Positions 1 through 8,315 of a DNA stretch of 64,000 bases are shown here, piece by piece. The stretch is from Thiomargarita sp. GTDB lineage: Bacteria > Pseudomonadota > Gammaproteobacteria > Beggiatoales > Beggiatoaceae. Within the stretch, counting starts at the first letter, position 1. Every line of letters begins with the position of its first letter. The translations under genes were made by a program, and so were the position numbers. The notes beneath the pieces are model-generated. The model saw only the letters and a list, made by a program, of their open reading frames with translations, had not been told where the DNA came from and made no database searches. The stretch covers positions 62,001-126,000 of the forward strand of contig DYRG01000002.1 of the NCBI GenBank assembly GCA_020718845.1, given 5' to 3'.

Positions 1-377
1 TGCCTACGACCTATACTAAACACATTTATCTTTAAAATAAAGAACTATTCAACACGCAATATTTTTCTCGATGAAATTTTTAGGTTCAAGTTGTAATTTA
101 ATTTTAAAAAGATAATAAAATTAATAGATTATACAATTTAAATTTTTTTTAAAAAGACCAACTTTTCAAAATATTCTGTTTAAGAAACTCCCGATTTTAT
201 CTTTAATAAATCTTTTTGTTGTTTATGAAATTAATAATTTATTAAGTATTTTTATAGAGATTTCTTGAATCTCTTGCGGGTTATTTACACAATATTTAAA
301 TGGATATTTAGGACTTCATTACTTTATCAGAATGTATTAAAATTAAAATTGAAACCAACAGCTACAAGGAGACAACC
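1..377. other. AT-rich non-coding stretch
   Basis: No reading frame with recognisable protein content was found on either strand. The stretch is very AT-rich with runs of A and T, and must hold the promoter of the dsrC-like gene that follows. I could not single out one convincing -35/-10 pair. The only clear signal is a ribosome-binding site (AAGGAG) just before the ATG at 378. Confidence 0.5.
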
Positions 378-719
378 ATGCAATATGAAGTAAATGGAAC
401 GACCGTCGAAGCCGATAAAAACGGGTTTTTGGTCGATATTGATGAGTGGAATGAAGACGTTGCGCGAGCGATTGCTGCTCACGACAATATCGAATTAACC
501 GAAAAACACTGGGATTTAATCAACTATTTGCGCGAAGAATACGTTGAAAATCGTGGAAATCAACCAAACACCCGTAGCATTATTAAAGCAATGCAGGAAA
601 AATGGGATGATAAATCCGTTGATTCTAAATCACTTTATGAACTTTTCCCTTTAGACCCTTCAAAACAAGGTGGTCGCATCGCAGGTTTGCCAGAAAGCAA
701 ACGTAAAGGCGGTTATTAA
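378..719 (+). CDS. DsrC/TusE-family protein lacking all cysteines
   Basis: A 113-residue DsrC/TusE/DsvC-family protein. The family fold is seen in the N-terminal GFLVDIDEWNEDVA segment, the helix with HWDLINYLREEY, and the C-terminal arm LFP...RIAGLPE. In family members that carry sulfur (DsrC in dissimilatory sulfur metabolism, TusE in tRNA thiolation) the arm holds one or two cysteines, including the penultimate residue. Here the arm ends KRKGGY, the upstream position is glycine (QGGRIAG), and there is no cysteine anywhere in the protein. It therefore cannot form the persulfide or trisulfide. Cysteine-less homologues are thought to be regulatory rather than sulfur carriers. It stands alone, with a good AAGGAG site and its own terminator. 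Family assignment is firm; the function is inference. Confidence 0.9.
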   Translation: MQYEVNGTTVEADKNGFLVDIDEWNEDVARAIAAHDNIELTEKHWDLINYLREEYVENRGNQPNTRSIIKAMQEKWDDKSVDSKSLYELFPLDPSKQGGRIAGLPESKRKGGY

Positions 720-740
720 TCTATTTTCAAACTCACTTCA

Positions 741-777
741 AACCTAGCAAGTTTTCAAAAACCTGCTAGGTTTTTTT
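741..777 (+). terminator. Rho-independent terminator of the dsrC-like gene
   Basis: Perfect 9-bp inverted repeat AACCTAGCA / TGCTAGGTT (741-749 and 764-772), with an inner GTTTT/AAAAC pairing and a T run to 777. The stem is almost the same as the one at 22259-22294, so it may be a dispersed palindrome used as a terminator. Confidence 0.85.
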
Positions 778-783
778 AGTTCT

Positions 784-1911
784 TCAAATCATAGAAAGCA
801 CTGCATCGGCGGCTAATTCATCTGAATTTTGTCTTAAACTAAAATGAATGATATTAAATGCGCTTTCTAATGCTAATTGCTTTTCTGAATGCTCTAAAAA
901 ATCCCACACAGCTTCCACTAAATGTTCTGGCGTTGCTTGATCTTGAATAAATTCGGGCACTAAACTTTGTTGTGCAAGTAAATTTGGTAATGAGAAATGA
1001 TTTACTTTAACCAATTTTTTCGCAAGCCAATACGTTGAATTGCTCACTTTGTAAGCCACCACCATTGGGCGTTTAATTAGGGCAGTTTCTAAGGTTGCTG
1101 TTCCCGATGCCAATAAAACAACATCTGAAGCCGCCATGATTTGTCGTGCTTGTCCATGAAAGAGTTGAACATCAACATCTTTGAAATGTTCCCATTGCGC
1201 TTTAAAAAGCTCGGTTACTTTCTGATTTGCTAAAGGAACAAGAAAGGTTATTTTTTTTCTAGTTTGTAATAATTGCGCAGTTTTAAGAAATAAATTTCCT
1301 AACCTCGATACTTCGCTCGCCCGACTGCCTGGTAATAATGCAATATATTGATTATCTTGAGGTATTTTTAATAAATGACGGGCTTGTTGTTTATCAGAAG
1401 AAAAAGGAATTTGCCAAGCAAACGGATGCCCAACAAATTTAACTGGCATATTATGTTTTTGATAATAGGCAACTTCAAAAGGAAATAGCGTCAACATCAA
1501 ATCACAAGCGCGTTGAATTTTCTTTAAACGATATTCTCGCCACGCCCACACGGTTGGACTCACATAATGAACGGTTGGAATATTATTCTTTTTTAGAGCA
1601 ACTTCTAATCCTAAATTGAAATCTGGCGCGTCAATTCCTACAAATACATCAGGCGGGTCTTTTAAGAAATGTTTTTTCAAACCTTGTCGACAACTCCACA
1701 AACGTGGTAAATGTTGCAAAACTTCACTCAAACCCATCACAGAAAGCCATTCCATTGGGTATAAACTTTTCATACCCGCAGAAATCATATTTGCACCACC
1801 AATTCCTTCAATTCGAGCATTGGGAAAACGGGTTCTAATTGCTTTAATTAAACCCGCCCCCAACAAATCCCCCGACGTTTCTCCCGCTACAATTGCAATA
1901 TAAGGTTTCAT
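784..1911 (-). CDS. lpxB: Lipid-A-disaccharide synthase
   Basis: LpxB (375 aa, usual length) joins UDP-2,3-diacylglucosamine and lipid X to form the lipid A disaccharide at the inner face of the cytoplasmic membrane. Family motifs are visible: AGETSGD at residues 9-15, GIDAPDFN near 92, the SPTVWAWR segment near 118, LLPGSR near 193, and SGTATLETAL in the C-terminal UDP-sugar half (GT-B, family GT19). In many Proteobacteria lpxB sits with lpxA, lpxD and fabZ; here it is isolated between the dsrC-like gene (convergent) and a marR gene transcribed in the same direction. No unusual residues were noticed. Confidence 0.97.
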   Translation of the reverse strand: MKPYIAIVAGETSGDLLGAGLIKAIRTRFPNARIEGIGGANMISAGMKSLYPMEWLSVMGLSEVLQHLPRLWSCRQGLKKHFLKDPPDVFVGIDAPDFNLGLEVALKKNNIPTVHYVSPTVWAWREYRLKKIQRACDLMLTLFPFEVAYYQKHNMPVKFVGHPFAWQIPFSSDKQQARHLLKIPQDNQYIALLPGSRASEVSRLGNLFLKTAQLLQTRKKITFLVPLANQKVTELFKAQWEHFKDVDVQLFHGQARQIMAASDVVLLASGTATLETALIKRPMVVAYKVSNSTYWLAKKLVKVNHFSLPNLLAQQSLVPEFIQDQATPEHLVEAVWDFLEHSEKQLALESAFNIIHFSLRQNSDELAADAVLSMI

Positions 1912-1984
1912 TGGTGTTGCTCATGGAAATTTTTAAAGGTAAATTGTTTATTTAAAAATAGGCAGTTCTTATGAAATGGCAAGA

Positions 1985-2431
1985 TTACTCTTTAAAGATT
2001 TTCTTTAATTTACGAAGCGCAGTTAAAATCTCTTCATGCTCTTCTGGAGTTAAAGTTTGAAACTGTTGTTTGAAATGTAAAATTTGCGCGGGAAAAATCT
2101 TTTCAAATAAAGTTTCTCCCTCTTTTGTTAAAACCACTTGAAACATTCGTCGATCATGTTGATCCATTTGACGTTGCACTAAACCTTTTTCCTCTAAGCG
2201 ATCAATCACGCCTGTCAATGTGCCTTTGGTGATGAGGGTTTTTTCTCCCAACTCTTTAAAATTAAAACCTTTTATATTACCTAAAGTCGCAATCACATCA
2301 AATTGCGGGGGTGTTAAACCCAATTTGCGAATATGGGTTTCTCCCGTTTTGGTAAATGCTTGATAAGTAAAAATTAATTCTCTCACCAACTCTAAATAAG
2401 GCTCTTGTGCCGCTTGTTTTGAATCGTACAT
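1985..2431 (-). CDS. MarR-family transcriptional regulator
   Basis: A winged-helix MarR regulator of 148 aa when started at the ATG at 2431 (MYDSKQAAQEP). A longer frame reaches 2488, but its extra 19 residues (LTRTILTKTIKQ) do not look like MarR sequence and would cover the operator region, so I prefer the shorter start. Seen: recognition helix region NFKELGEKTLITKGTLTGVIDRLE, then the wing with the DxR motif (DQHDRRMFQVVLT), and flanking dimerisation helices. It is divergent from rraA, with two short perfect inverted repeats in the shared spacer, so it probably represses itself and perhaps rraA. The ligand is unknown. Confidence 0.93.
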   Translation of the reverse strand: MYDSKQAAQEPYLELVRELIFTYQAFTKTGETHIRKLGLTPPQFDVIATLGNIKGFNFKELGEKTLITKGTLTGVIDRLEEKGLVQRQMDQHDRRMFQVVLTKEGETLFEKIFPAQILHFKQQFQTLTPEEHEEILTALRKLKKIFKE

Positions 2432-2469
2432 GACATCGTCTTGTTTTATAGTTTTAGTTAGTATAGTCC

Positions 2470-2481
2470 TAGTTAGAACTA
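2470..2481. promoter_or_regulatory. Putative MarR operator, site 1
   Basis: Perfect inverted repeat TAGTT-AG-AACTA in the marR/rraA spacer, about 40 bp upstream of the chosen marR start. Part of the motif (TAGTTAG) also occurs at about 2456-2462. MarR proteins typically bind short palindromes overlapping their own promoter; binding here is inferred. Confidence 0.4.
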
Positions 2482-2501
2482 CACGCAAATCTTTTTATAA
2501 C

Positions 2502-2531
2502 TTGACGTAAGATCAAAGGTTGCTAGACAAT
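2502..2531 (+). promoter_or_regulatory. Putative sigma-70 promoter of rraA
   Basis: TTGACG (2502-2507) followed after 18 bp by GACAAT (2526-2531), about 30 bp before the rraA start. The -35 is good and the -10 moderate. Confidence 0.4.
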
Positions 2532-2546
2532 ATAAGTTTTACTTAT
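2532..2546. promoter_or_regulatory. Putative operator, site 2
   Basis: Perfect inverted repeat ATAAGT-TTT-ACTTAT just downstream of the presumed rraA -10. It lies where a repressor would block transcription. It could be a second MarR target, although the half-site differs from that of site 1. Confidence 0.35.
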
Positions 2547-2562
2547 TTAAAGGATAATCGAA

Positions 2563-3042
2563 ATGTGTTTCCAAACTGCTGATTTATGTGATGAATTTCC
2601 TGATCGAGTCAAAGCTGCCGATCCTATTTTTAAAAACTACGGCACAAAAACTAAATTTTGCGGCGAAATCGTTACTTTGAAAATCCATGAAGATAATGTT
2701 CTTGTAAAACAAAGACTTACTGAAAATGGAAACGGCAAAGTTTTAGTGGTCGACGGCGGCGGGTCGATGCGATGCGCGTTGGTTGGCGATATTTTGGCGA
2801 AAAGCGCGGTTGATAATGGCTGGGCGGGCATCGTGGTGTACGGCTGCATTCGTGATTCTGCGATGATTAACACCATGGACATCGGCATCAAAGCCCTCAA
2901 CACGCACCCGCTGAAAAGCCCCAAACACGGGCGCGGCGACAAAGATATTCCAGTGAATTTTGCGGGCGTGAGCTTTCATGTCGGTCATTATTTGTATGCC
3001 GATGAGGACGGCGTAATCGTCGCTGATGCAAAACTTAAATAA
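2563..3042 (+). CDS. rraA: RraA-family protein (RNase E inhibitor / aldolase-like)
   Basis: RraA-family protein of 159 aa, the usual length. In E. coli RraA binds RNase E and dampens mRNA decay; related proteins are 4-hydroxy-4-methyl-2-oxoglutarate aldolases. Seen: N-terminal TADLCDEF, the strongly conserved VLVVDGGGSMR at about 60-70, GDILA at 75-79, and the RD pair at 97-98 within VVYGCIRDSA. The sequence follows E. coli RraA closely in the N-terminal half, but keeps the RD pair typical of the aldolases, so both activities are conceivable. AAAGGAT precedes the ATG. The 3' end overlaps pyrC by 17 nt, suggesting translational coupling, and the gene is divergent from a marR gene. Confidence 0.9.
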   Translation: MCFQTADLCDEFPDRVKAADPIFKNYGTKTKFCGEIVTLKIHEDNVLVKQRLTENGNGKVLVVDGGGSMRCALVGDILAKSAVDNGWAGIVVYGCIRDSAMINTMDIGIKALNTHPLKSPKHGRGDKDIPVNFAGVSFHVGHYLYADEDGVIVADAKLK

Positions 3043-4066
3043 ATTCAACATGATACGCCCCGATGATGGGCATTTACATTTGCGAGATGGCGCGGCGATG
3101 GCTTCGGTGGTCGGCGCGACCGCACGGGTTTTTGAACGGGCGATTGTAATGCCTAATTTAAAACCACCCATTACAACGGTTGCACAAGCTCTTGATTATA
3201 AACAAAAAATCTTGTCATCGTTGCCAGAAAATACGCATTTCAAACCGTTAATGACTTTGTATTTAACGGATGAAACGTCGCCAGAAGAAATAGAGAAACT
3301 TGCTCAAACAAAAGATTTGATCGGCGTGAAATTATATCCCGCAGGTGCAACCACGAATTCAAATGCGGGCGTTACCGATTTGAGAAAGGTTTGGGACGTT
3401 TTAGAAACCATGCAACGTTGTAATGTTCCTCTATTAATTCACGGCGAAGTGACCACGCAAGGCGTTGATATATTTGATCGAGAATATATGTTTATTCGCC
3501 ACATTCTCGATCCGTTATTAGAAAACTTATCGACGTTGAAAGTCGTTTTAGAACACATTACAACGCAGGAAGCTGTTGATTTTATTAATAATGGTGAGGA
3601 TCGTTTGGGAGCAACTATTACCGCGCATCATTTGTTGTGGAATCGTAATTCGATATTTCAAAATGGGATTAGACCGCATTTCTATTGTTTGCCGATTTTG
3701 AAACGTGAAGAACATCGTTTAGCGTTAGTTGAAGCCGCGATTTCTGGATCGCCCCGTTTCTTTTTAGGAACAGATAGTGCACCTCATGCACAATCTGCAA
3801 AAGAAAATAGTTGTGGTTGCGCTGGAATGTACACTGCGCCCGCTGCATTAGAACTCTATGCAGAAATATTTGAACATTATCAAGCATTAGATAAATTAGA
3901 AGCCTTTGCAAGTTTCTATATGGCGGATTTCTACGGTTTGCCGAGAAACACTAAGCAAATCACTTTAATTAAACAAGCATGGCAAATGCCCGACAAATGC
4001 GCGTTAGGGGAAGAAGTTGTAATTCCTGTGCGTGCTGGAGAGATGATTCAATGGCAAATCGAATGA
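3026..4066 (+). CDS. pyrC: Dihydroorotase (class II)
   Basis: PyrC (346 aa) cyclises carbamoyl-aspartate to dihydroorotate in pyrimidine synthesis. Metal ligands are visible in RPDDGHLHLRDG (His16 and His18), with the carboxylated lysine in GVKLYPAG at about residue 103, histidines in LLIHGE and VVLEHI, and the catalytic aspartate in LGTDSAPH near 251. The start at 3026 gives an N-terminus matching E. coli PyrC in length; an alternative ATG at 3050 begins directly before RPDD. The gene overlaps rraA by 17 nt and rnt by 16 nt. Confidence 0.96.
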   Translation: MQNLNKFNMIRPDDGHLHLRDGAAMASVVGATARVFERAIVMPNLKPPITTVAQALDYKQKILSSLPENTHFKPLMTLYLTDETSPEEIEKLAQTKDLIGVKLYPAGATTNSNAGVTDLRKVWDVLETMQRCNVPLLIHGEVTTQGVDIFDREYMFIRHILDPLLENLSTLKVVLEHITTQEAVDFINNGEDRLGATITAHHLLWNRNSIFQNGIRPHFYCLPILKREEHRLALVEAAISGSPRFFLGTDSAPHAQSAKENSCGCAGMYTAPAALELYAEIFEHYQALDKLEAFASFYMADFYGLPRNTKQITLIKQAWQMPDKCALGEEVVIPVRAGEMIQWQIE

Positions 4067-4665
4067 TTGCAGTTGCTCGACGGTTTCGGGGATTTTTACC
4101 GGTCGTTGTGGATGTAGAAACGGCGGGTTTTAATCCTAAAACTGACGCATTGTTAGAAATTGCCATTGTATTATTAAATACTGATGAAAATGGTCATTGG
4201 GCACGAGAAACAACTTACGCTAGCCATGTTCTCCCTTTTGAGGGTGCAAATTTAGAGAAATCTTCATTGCAATTTACGGGCATTGATCCATATCATCCGT
4301 TTCGTTTTGCGGTTTCTGAACCAGAGGCTTTAAAAACGATTTTTGATCCGATTCGTCAAGCGATTAAAAAGCATCATTGTTCTAAAGCAATCTTGGTAGG
4401 ACATAACCCCGCTTTTGATTTGTCATTCATTAATGCAGCGGTAGAAAGATGCGGTATTAAAAAAAGCCCATTTCATTCGTTTAGTTGTTTTGATACGGCG
4501 ACATTAGCGGGGGTTGCATTTGGACAAACTGTTTTAGCAAGAGCCGTACAATCTGCGGGTTTAGAATGGGATGGAAAGCAAGCCCATTCTGCAATTTATG
4601 ACGCAGAACGTACTGCCGATTTGTTTTGTTCAATTGTTAATCGCTGGGATAACATCAATGATTAA
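4051..4665 (+). CDS. rnt: Ribonuclease T
   Basis: RNase T (204 aa) is a DEDD 3'-5' exonuclease that trims the 3' ends of tRNA and other stable RNAs. Seen: Exo I motif VVDVETAG (Asp21, Glu23), Exo II GHNPAFDLSFIN, and Exo III HSAIYDAERTADLF with the general-base histidine (DEDDh type). The open frame extends upstream to 3979, but those residues are out-of-frame pyrC sequence. The ATG at 4051 has GGAGAGA seven bases upstream and matches the family N-terminus, so I use it. It overlaps the end of pyrC by 16 nt; no functional link between the two is evident. Confidence 0.93.
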   Translation: MANRMIAVARRFRGFLPVVVDVETAGFNPKTDALLEIAIVLLNTDENGHWARETTYASHVLPFEGANLEKSSLQFTGIDPYHPFRFAVSEPEALKTIFDPIRQAIKKHHCSKAILVGHNPAFDLSFINAAVERCGIKKSPFHSFSCFDTATLAGVAFGQTVLARAVQSAGLEWDGKQAHSAIYDAERTADLFCSIVNRWDNIND

Positions 4666-4684
4666 TTAAGGAAGAAAATGAAAT

Positions 4685-4879
4685 ATGCAAATCTTAACTA
4701 TTTCAGTTCAGACTTCAGATATTAGAGATAAAATCCTTTCATTTTTGAAACAAATTGAAAATCAAGGAGTTGAAATTCTTTCGCAAGAAGATACCGATGA
4801 TTACCGATTATTAGCTGCGACTAGAAATGAACAGAGTATTTCTTTTGCTGAGTATTTGAAAAATGAGAATCAATCTTAG
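4685..4879 (+). CDS. Putative antitoxin of RelE-type module
   Basis: Small 64-residue protein rich in charged residues, ending in FAEYLKNENQS. It resembles the short antitoxins that precede RelE/ParE toxins: an N-terminal beta strand (MQILTISVQTSD) and an acidic, helical C-terminal half that would wrap the toxin. The start has only a weak purine-rich site. It overlaps the next gene by 17 nt, typical of a toxin-antitoxin operon. The call rests on size, order and the recognisable toxin next door rather than on a clear family motif. Confidence 0.65.
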   Translation: MQILTISVQTSDIRDKILSFLKQIENQGVEILSQEDTDDYRLLAATRNEQSISFAEYLKNENQS

Positions 4880-5111
4880 AGAAAGTGCACTCAAAGATTT
4901 GAAGAAAATTGATAAGATTGATAAATCTCGTATTCATCAAAAAATACTCGAATTAGAGCAATTTCCAAACATAAGTAATGTGAAGAAATTGACCAATTTT
5001 GAACCCGCCTATCGAGTTAGAGTGGGAGATTATCGGATTTTATTTGATGTGATCGGTGATACCATTGAGATTGGTCGAATTCTGCCTCGTCAAGCAAGCT
5101 ATAAAAATTAA
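4863..5111 (+). CDS. RelE/ParE-family toxin
   Basis: An 82-aa protein of the RelE/ParE superfamily (RelE-type mRNA interferases cleave mRNA at the ribosome). The C-terminal half follows the family pattern: YRVRVGDYRILFDV, then IGRILPRQASYKN. The N-terminal helices ALKDLKKIDK and HQKILELEQF are also typical. Basic residues suited to RNA binding (Arg in YRVRVGDYR, Arg in RILPR) are kept, so it is probably active. It is the downstream partner of the 64-aa antitoxin and lies directly after rnt. Confidence 0.85.
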   Translation: MRINLRESALKDLKKIDKIDKSRIHQKILELEQFPNISNVKKLTNFEPAYRVRVGDYRILFDVIGDTIEIGRILPRQASYKN

Positions 5112-5174
5112 GATAATGTTAATCTTTAATTGATATGATGTAGATTAGAAAATCAACATTATGGAAATTAGCGC

Positions 5175-6425
5175 GTGTCCTCCATTGAAAGTCGTTTGAG
5201 CGGTACAAAAAAAAGCCAAATTGTTCAAGAGTTTTTTAATAATAGTGCGCATTTCCCGATTGTAAATATTTTTTTGGAAATGTTGCTTAAAGGAACGTCG
5301 GTATATTTTCTCTCGGCGGGTTTTGTATTAATGCTCATGAGTGCGGTATTGCAAGCGTATTGGTTGGGGCGTTGGCAATATGAGAAAAATCCTCGCCCTT
5401 TGATTGGAAATCTCATCGGTGTTTTTTGTTACACAGTTGGAGAAATTGCTTTACATATTTTATTTCTCGATGAGTCGTTTTCTCAATCGTTAAATTTCTT
5501 TGAAAAACCGCATCATTTAGCGTATTGGTTCTTTTCAATTTTAATAGGTATTTTGCAATATTTTCGTTGGTATTATCCAAAATTAATTGTTTTGGAAAGT
5601 ATGGTGAGAATTTCTATTTTAGGGGTGATGTATTGGATTTTTGAACAGTTGTTTTTAAACACAAGTTTTCATTGTCATACTGATCCAGTTAATTTCTTCG
5701 CCGATAAAAGCCATATTTTTCTCACTTTATCGATATTCTTTTTAGGAATTGTATTTGGATTTGCTCACTTAAATGCTCAAATTTATTTAACTATTTTGAA
5801 AGAAACTAGCCGCCAGTTACAATGTTATTCAGAATGGTTGTTGGGGCGACATTTGCTCGACGCGGCAATCAACAATCCTGAATCCTTGAGTTTAAATCGA
5901 CGCGAACGAACGGTGATTTTCGTTGATATTCGGGGCTTTACGCAATGGAGCGAATTACAAAATCCAGAAACTGTCGTTGCAATGTTGAATCAATATTTTG
6001 AAATCGGGGAAAGCTGTTGGTTGTCAAATTCTGAATTTAATCAATATCTTATTAAAACAAAATATACGGGTGATGAAATTATGTTAGTTATGGATGATTC
6101 AAATAGTGCAATTCAATTAGCGCAATTACTTTCAAAGAAACTCAATACATTTTTGAAAGATTTTTCATTAGGAACAGGGATTGGAATTCATTGTGGTTTT
6201 TTAGTGGAAGGATTGTTAGGAAGTCAAAAGGTAAAAGCCTACGATGTGATTGGAGATACAGTGAACACCGCGAAACGAATTTGTGATCATGCAATCAGTG
6301 GAGAAATTCTCGTTTCAGAAAACCTATGGTTGAAACATTCAACAAATCACATTTGCAAACAACAGCAGCAAGTCAAAGTGAAAGGAAAACGTGAACCACT
6401 CACTTTGTTCAGTATCGCTTATTAA
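5175..6425 (+). CDS. Membrane-anchored class III adenylate/guanylate cyclase
   Basis: A 416-aa protein. About five to six hydrophobic segments between residues 43 and 205 form a membrane domain I cannot assign to a named sensor type. A class III cyclase domain follows (about 240-416): VIFVDIRGFT carries the first metal aspartate, YTGDEIM the second-metal region, GIGIHCG, and VIGDTVNTAKRI the transition-state-binding Asn. It would make cAMP (or cGMP) in the cytoplasm in response to a membrane signal. The start is a GTG with GGA upstream; no better in-frame ATG precedes residue 36. A chemoreceptor follows 27 nt later on the same strand, so the two may be co-expressed. Confidence 0.9.
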   Translation: MSSIESRLSGTKKSQIVQEFFNNSAHFPIVNIFLEMLLKGTSVYFLSAGFVLMLMSAVLQAYWLGRWQYEKNPRPLIGNLIGVFCYTVGEIALHILFLDESFSQSLNFFEKPHHLAYWFFSILIGILQYFRWYYPKLIVLESMVRISILGVMYWIFEQLFLNTSFHCHTDPVNFFADKSHIFLTLSIFFLGIVFGFAHLNAQIYLTILKETSRQLQCYSEWLLGRHLLDAAINNPESLSLNRRERTVIFVDIRGFTQWSELQNPETVVAMLNQYFEIGESCWLSNSEFNQYLIKTKYTGDEIMLVMDDSNSAIQLAQLLSKKLNTFLKDFSLGTGIGIHCGFLVEGLLGSQKVKAYDVIGDTVNTAKRICDHAISGEILVSENLWLKHSTNHICKQQQQVKVKGKREPLTLFSIAY

Positions 6426-6452
6426 ATATAACAAATATTGTGGAGGATTGCG

Positions 6453-8252
6453 ATGCAAATTAAAACAAAATTACTCATTTTTGGGATTTCTACTATCGTT
6501 ATTTTAACGGCATATCAACTATGGGATAATTATTTAGATTATAAAAATAGTGTGACGCAAGCAAGAGCATTGCATTTATCACAATATCAAAATATTTTTG
6601 AGAACCTTTTAAAAGAGCAATATGTTTTATTTGGATTGGGTTTGACCGCGCTTTTAAATGATCAACATTTAATGCAATTATTTGCAGAACAAAAACGTGA
6701 AGAACTCTATCAAAAAATAAAACATTATCATGATATTGCACGACAAGACTTTCATATTGATCATATTCATTTTCATTTAGCACCTGCGATAAGTTTTCTC
6801 CGTGTACATTTGCCTGAAAAGCATAGTGATGATTTAGCATCATTTCGTCCAATGGTTGTAGAAACTAATAAAATATTGCAACCCAAACGTGGTTTAGAAG
6901 TAGGACGCAAAGGTTTGAAATTACGATTAATTTACCCCGCTTTTTATCAAAATAAACATATTGGATCAATTGAAATTAGTGGAGAACCTTTGCGTTTAGC
7001 ACATCATTTGAAACATATTTTTGGTTTGGAATATGCGGTGGGTATTAAACAACAAGTTTTTGATAAAGCAAAACGATTTGAATCAGCAAAAACTGATATA
7101 AAAATTGGTGAGCAAGTTTTTTATACATTTTCTTCCCAAATTGCATCTGAATTTATTTCACAATATCAAGAAAATGATATAGATTATATCTTTGATGAAC
7201 AACTTTATACTACTTATAAAATTCCTTTGCATGATTTTACTAATCAATACATTGGTGATTTATTGCTAATAGAAAACATCGATAGTATTCAAAAAATGAT
7301 GTGGCATAAACTAATGTGGCATTTGGTGGTAAGTATTTTTATGGTAATTATAATCGTTAGTTTGCTATCATGGTTTATTACAAAATCAATTCATAATCCT
7401 TTGCAATATATTGTGAAAATTGCCGAGAATATTTCCTCTGGTTATTTGAATCAAGAGTTTAAAAATAATCATCGCAACGATGAAATTGGACGTTTAGCGT
7501 TTGCAATGCAAAAAATGGCAATTCAGTTGAGAGAAAACTTGTTATGCGTGCAAGAAGTAATTGAGCAAATTAAAATTATGTCGAACCAATTGAAACAAAC
7601 TGCTGAACAAATTGCCCAAAATAGTTCTCTACAAACTACAAATTTAGAGAAAACTAATCAATCAATGGTGCATTTAACAAATAGTGTTGGACATAATGCG
7701 AGTAGTGCAAGTTATACTTTCAGCCGTGCAAAAGAAGCGGCATTGCTTGCTCAACAAGGTGACAAAGCAATTTTGAATACAACGTTGGTAATGGAAGAAA
7801 TCATTGAGCGCATTAATGTGGTAAAAGAAATTGCTCATCAAACCCGTTTGTTGGCGTTAAATGCGGCGATTGAGGCGGCGAAAGCGGGACAGCAAGGATT
7901 GGGATTTGAAGTGGTTGCCAGCGAGGTGCGTCAATTATCGGATCACAGTCACGAAACTGCCTTAAAAATCAGTCAGTTGACATATAATAGCCAAAAAGTT
8001 TCTGATTATGCGAAGAAAATGTTTAATCGAATTTTGCCAGAAGTTCAAGAAACCGCACAATTAGTCGATGGCATTAATCAAACTTGTCATGAACAAAGCA
8101 AGAAAATCATTGAAATCAATAAATTAATTATTCAGCTTGAAATCATTACACATCAAAATCTTGCGGCATCTGAAGAACTCGCCAGCGCAAGCTCAGAAAT
8201 GAATACACAAGCTCAACAACTTTCAACATTAATGAACCACTTTATTTTGTAA
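6453..8252 (+). CDS. Methyl-accepting chemotaxis protein
   Basis: Chemoreceptor of 599 aa. Order: transmembrane helix 1 (about 7-24); a large periplasmic sensor region (about 25-280) resembling a double-CACHE-like domain with VGRKGLKLRLIYPAF and HIGSIEISGEP; transmembrane helix 2 (about 285-308); a HAMP linker (ITKSIHNPLQYI to GRLAFAMQKM); and a signalling domain with the hairpin tip EIAHQTRLLALNAAIEAA and GFEVVASEVRQLS. There is no C-terminal pentapeptide for CheR docking. The ATG at 6453 is preceded by GGAGG at ideal spacing, better than the in-frame TTG at 6438. The ligand is unknown. Confidence 0.95.
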   Translation: MQIKTKLLIFGISTIVILTAYQLWDNYLDYKNSVTQARALHLSQYQNIFENLLKEQYVLFGLGLTALLNDQHLMQLFAEQKREELYQKIKHYHDIARQDFHIDHIHFHLAPAISFLRVHLPEKHSDDLASFRPMVVETNKILQPKRGLEVGRKGLKLRLIYPAFYQNKHIGSIEISGEPLRLAHHLKHIFGLEYAVGIKQQVFDKAKRFESAKTDIKIGEQVFYTFSSQIASEFISQYQENDIDYIFDEQLYTTYKIPLHDFTNQYIGDLLLIENIDSIQKMMWHKLMWHLVVSIFMVIIIVSLLSWFITKSIHNPLQYIVKIAENISSGYLNQEFKNNHRNDEIGRLAFAMQKMAIQLRENLLCVQEVIEQIKIMSNQLKQTAEQIAQNSSLQTTNLEKTNQSMVHLTNSVGHNASSASYTFSRAKEAALLAQQGDKAILNTTLVMEEIIERINVVKEIAHQTRLLALNAAIEAAKAGQQGLGFEVVASEVRQLSDHSHETALKISQLTYNSQKVSDYAKKMFNRILPEVQETAQLVDGINQTCHEQSKKIIEINKLIIQLEIITHQNLAASEELASASSEMNTQAQQLSTLMNHFIL

Positions 8253-8278
8253 TTTCATCTCTTTGTTCTCAAAGAAAA

Positions 8279-8308
8279 GCGTGAGAATTAATTGATTTTT
8301 TCTCACGC
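8279..8308 (-). terminator. Terminator between the chemoreceptor gene and grxD
   Basis: Perfect 9-bp stem GCGTGAGAA / TTCTCACGC, with a T-rich tract on the minus-strand side (TTTTCTTT). It serves the convergent grxD transcript and may act in both directions. Confidence 0.7.
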
Positions 8309-8315
8309 AAATGAA

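Noticed and set aside
1-377. A gene in the first 377 bases
   Set aside because: No frame shows protein-like composition; the stretch is AT-rich with many stops on both strands.
3979-4050. Longer N-terminus for RNase T
   Set aside because: It would be out-of-frame pyrC sequence with no family similarity.
6438-6452. TTG upstream start for the chemoreceptor
   Set aside because: The extra codons include the GGAGG site itself, which is ideally spaced for the ATG at 6453.
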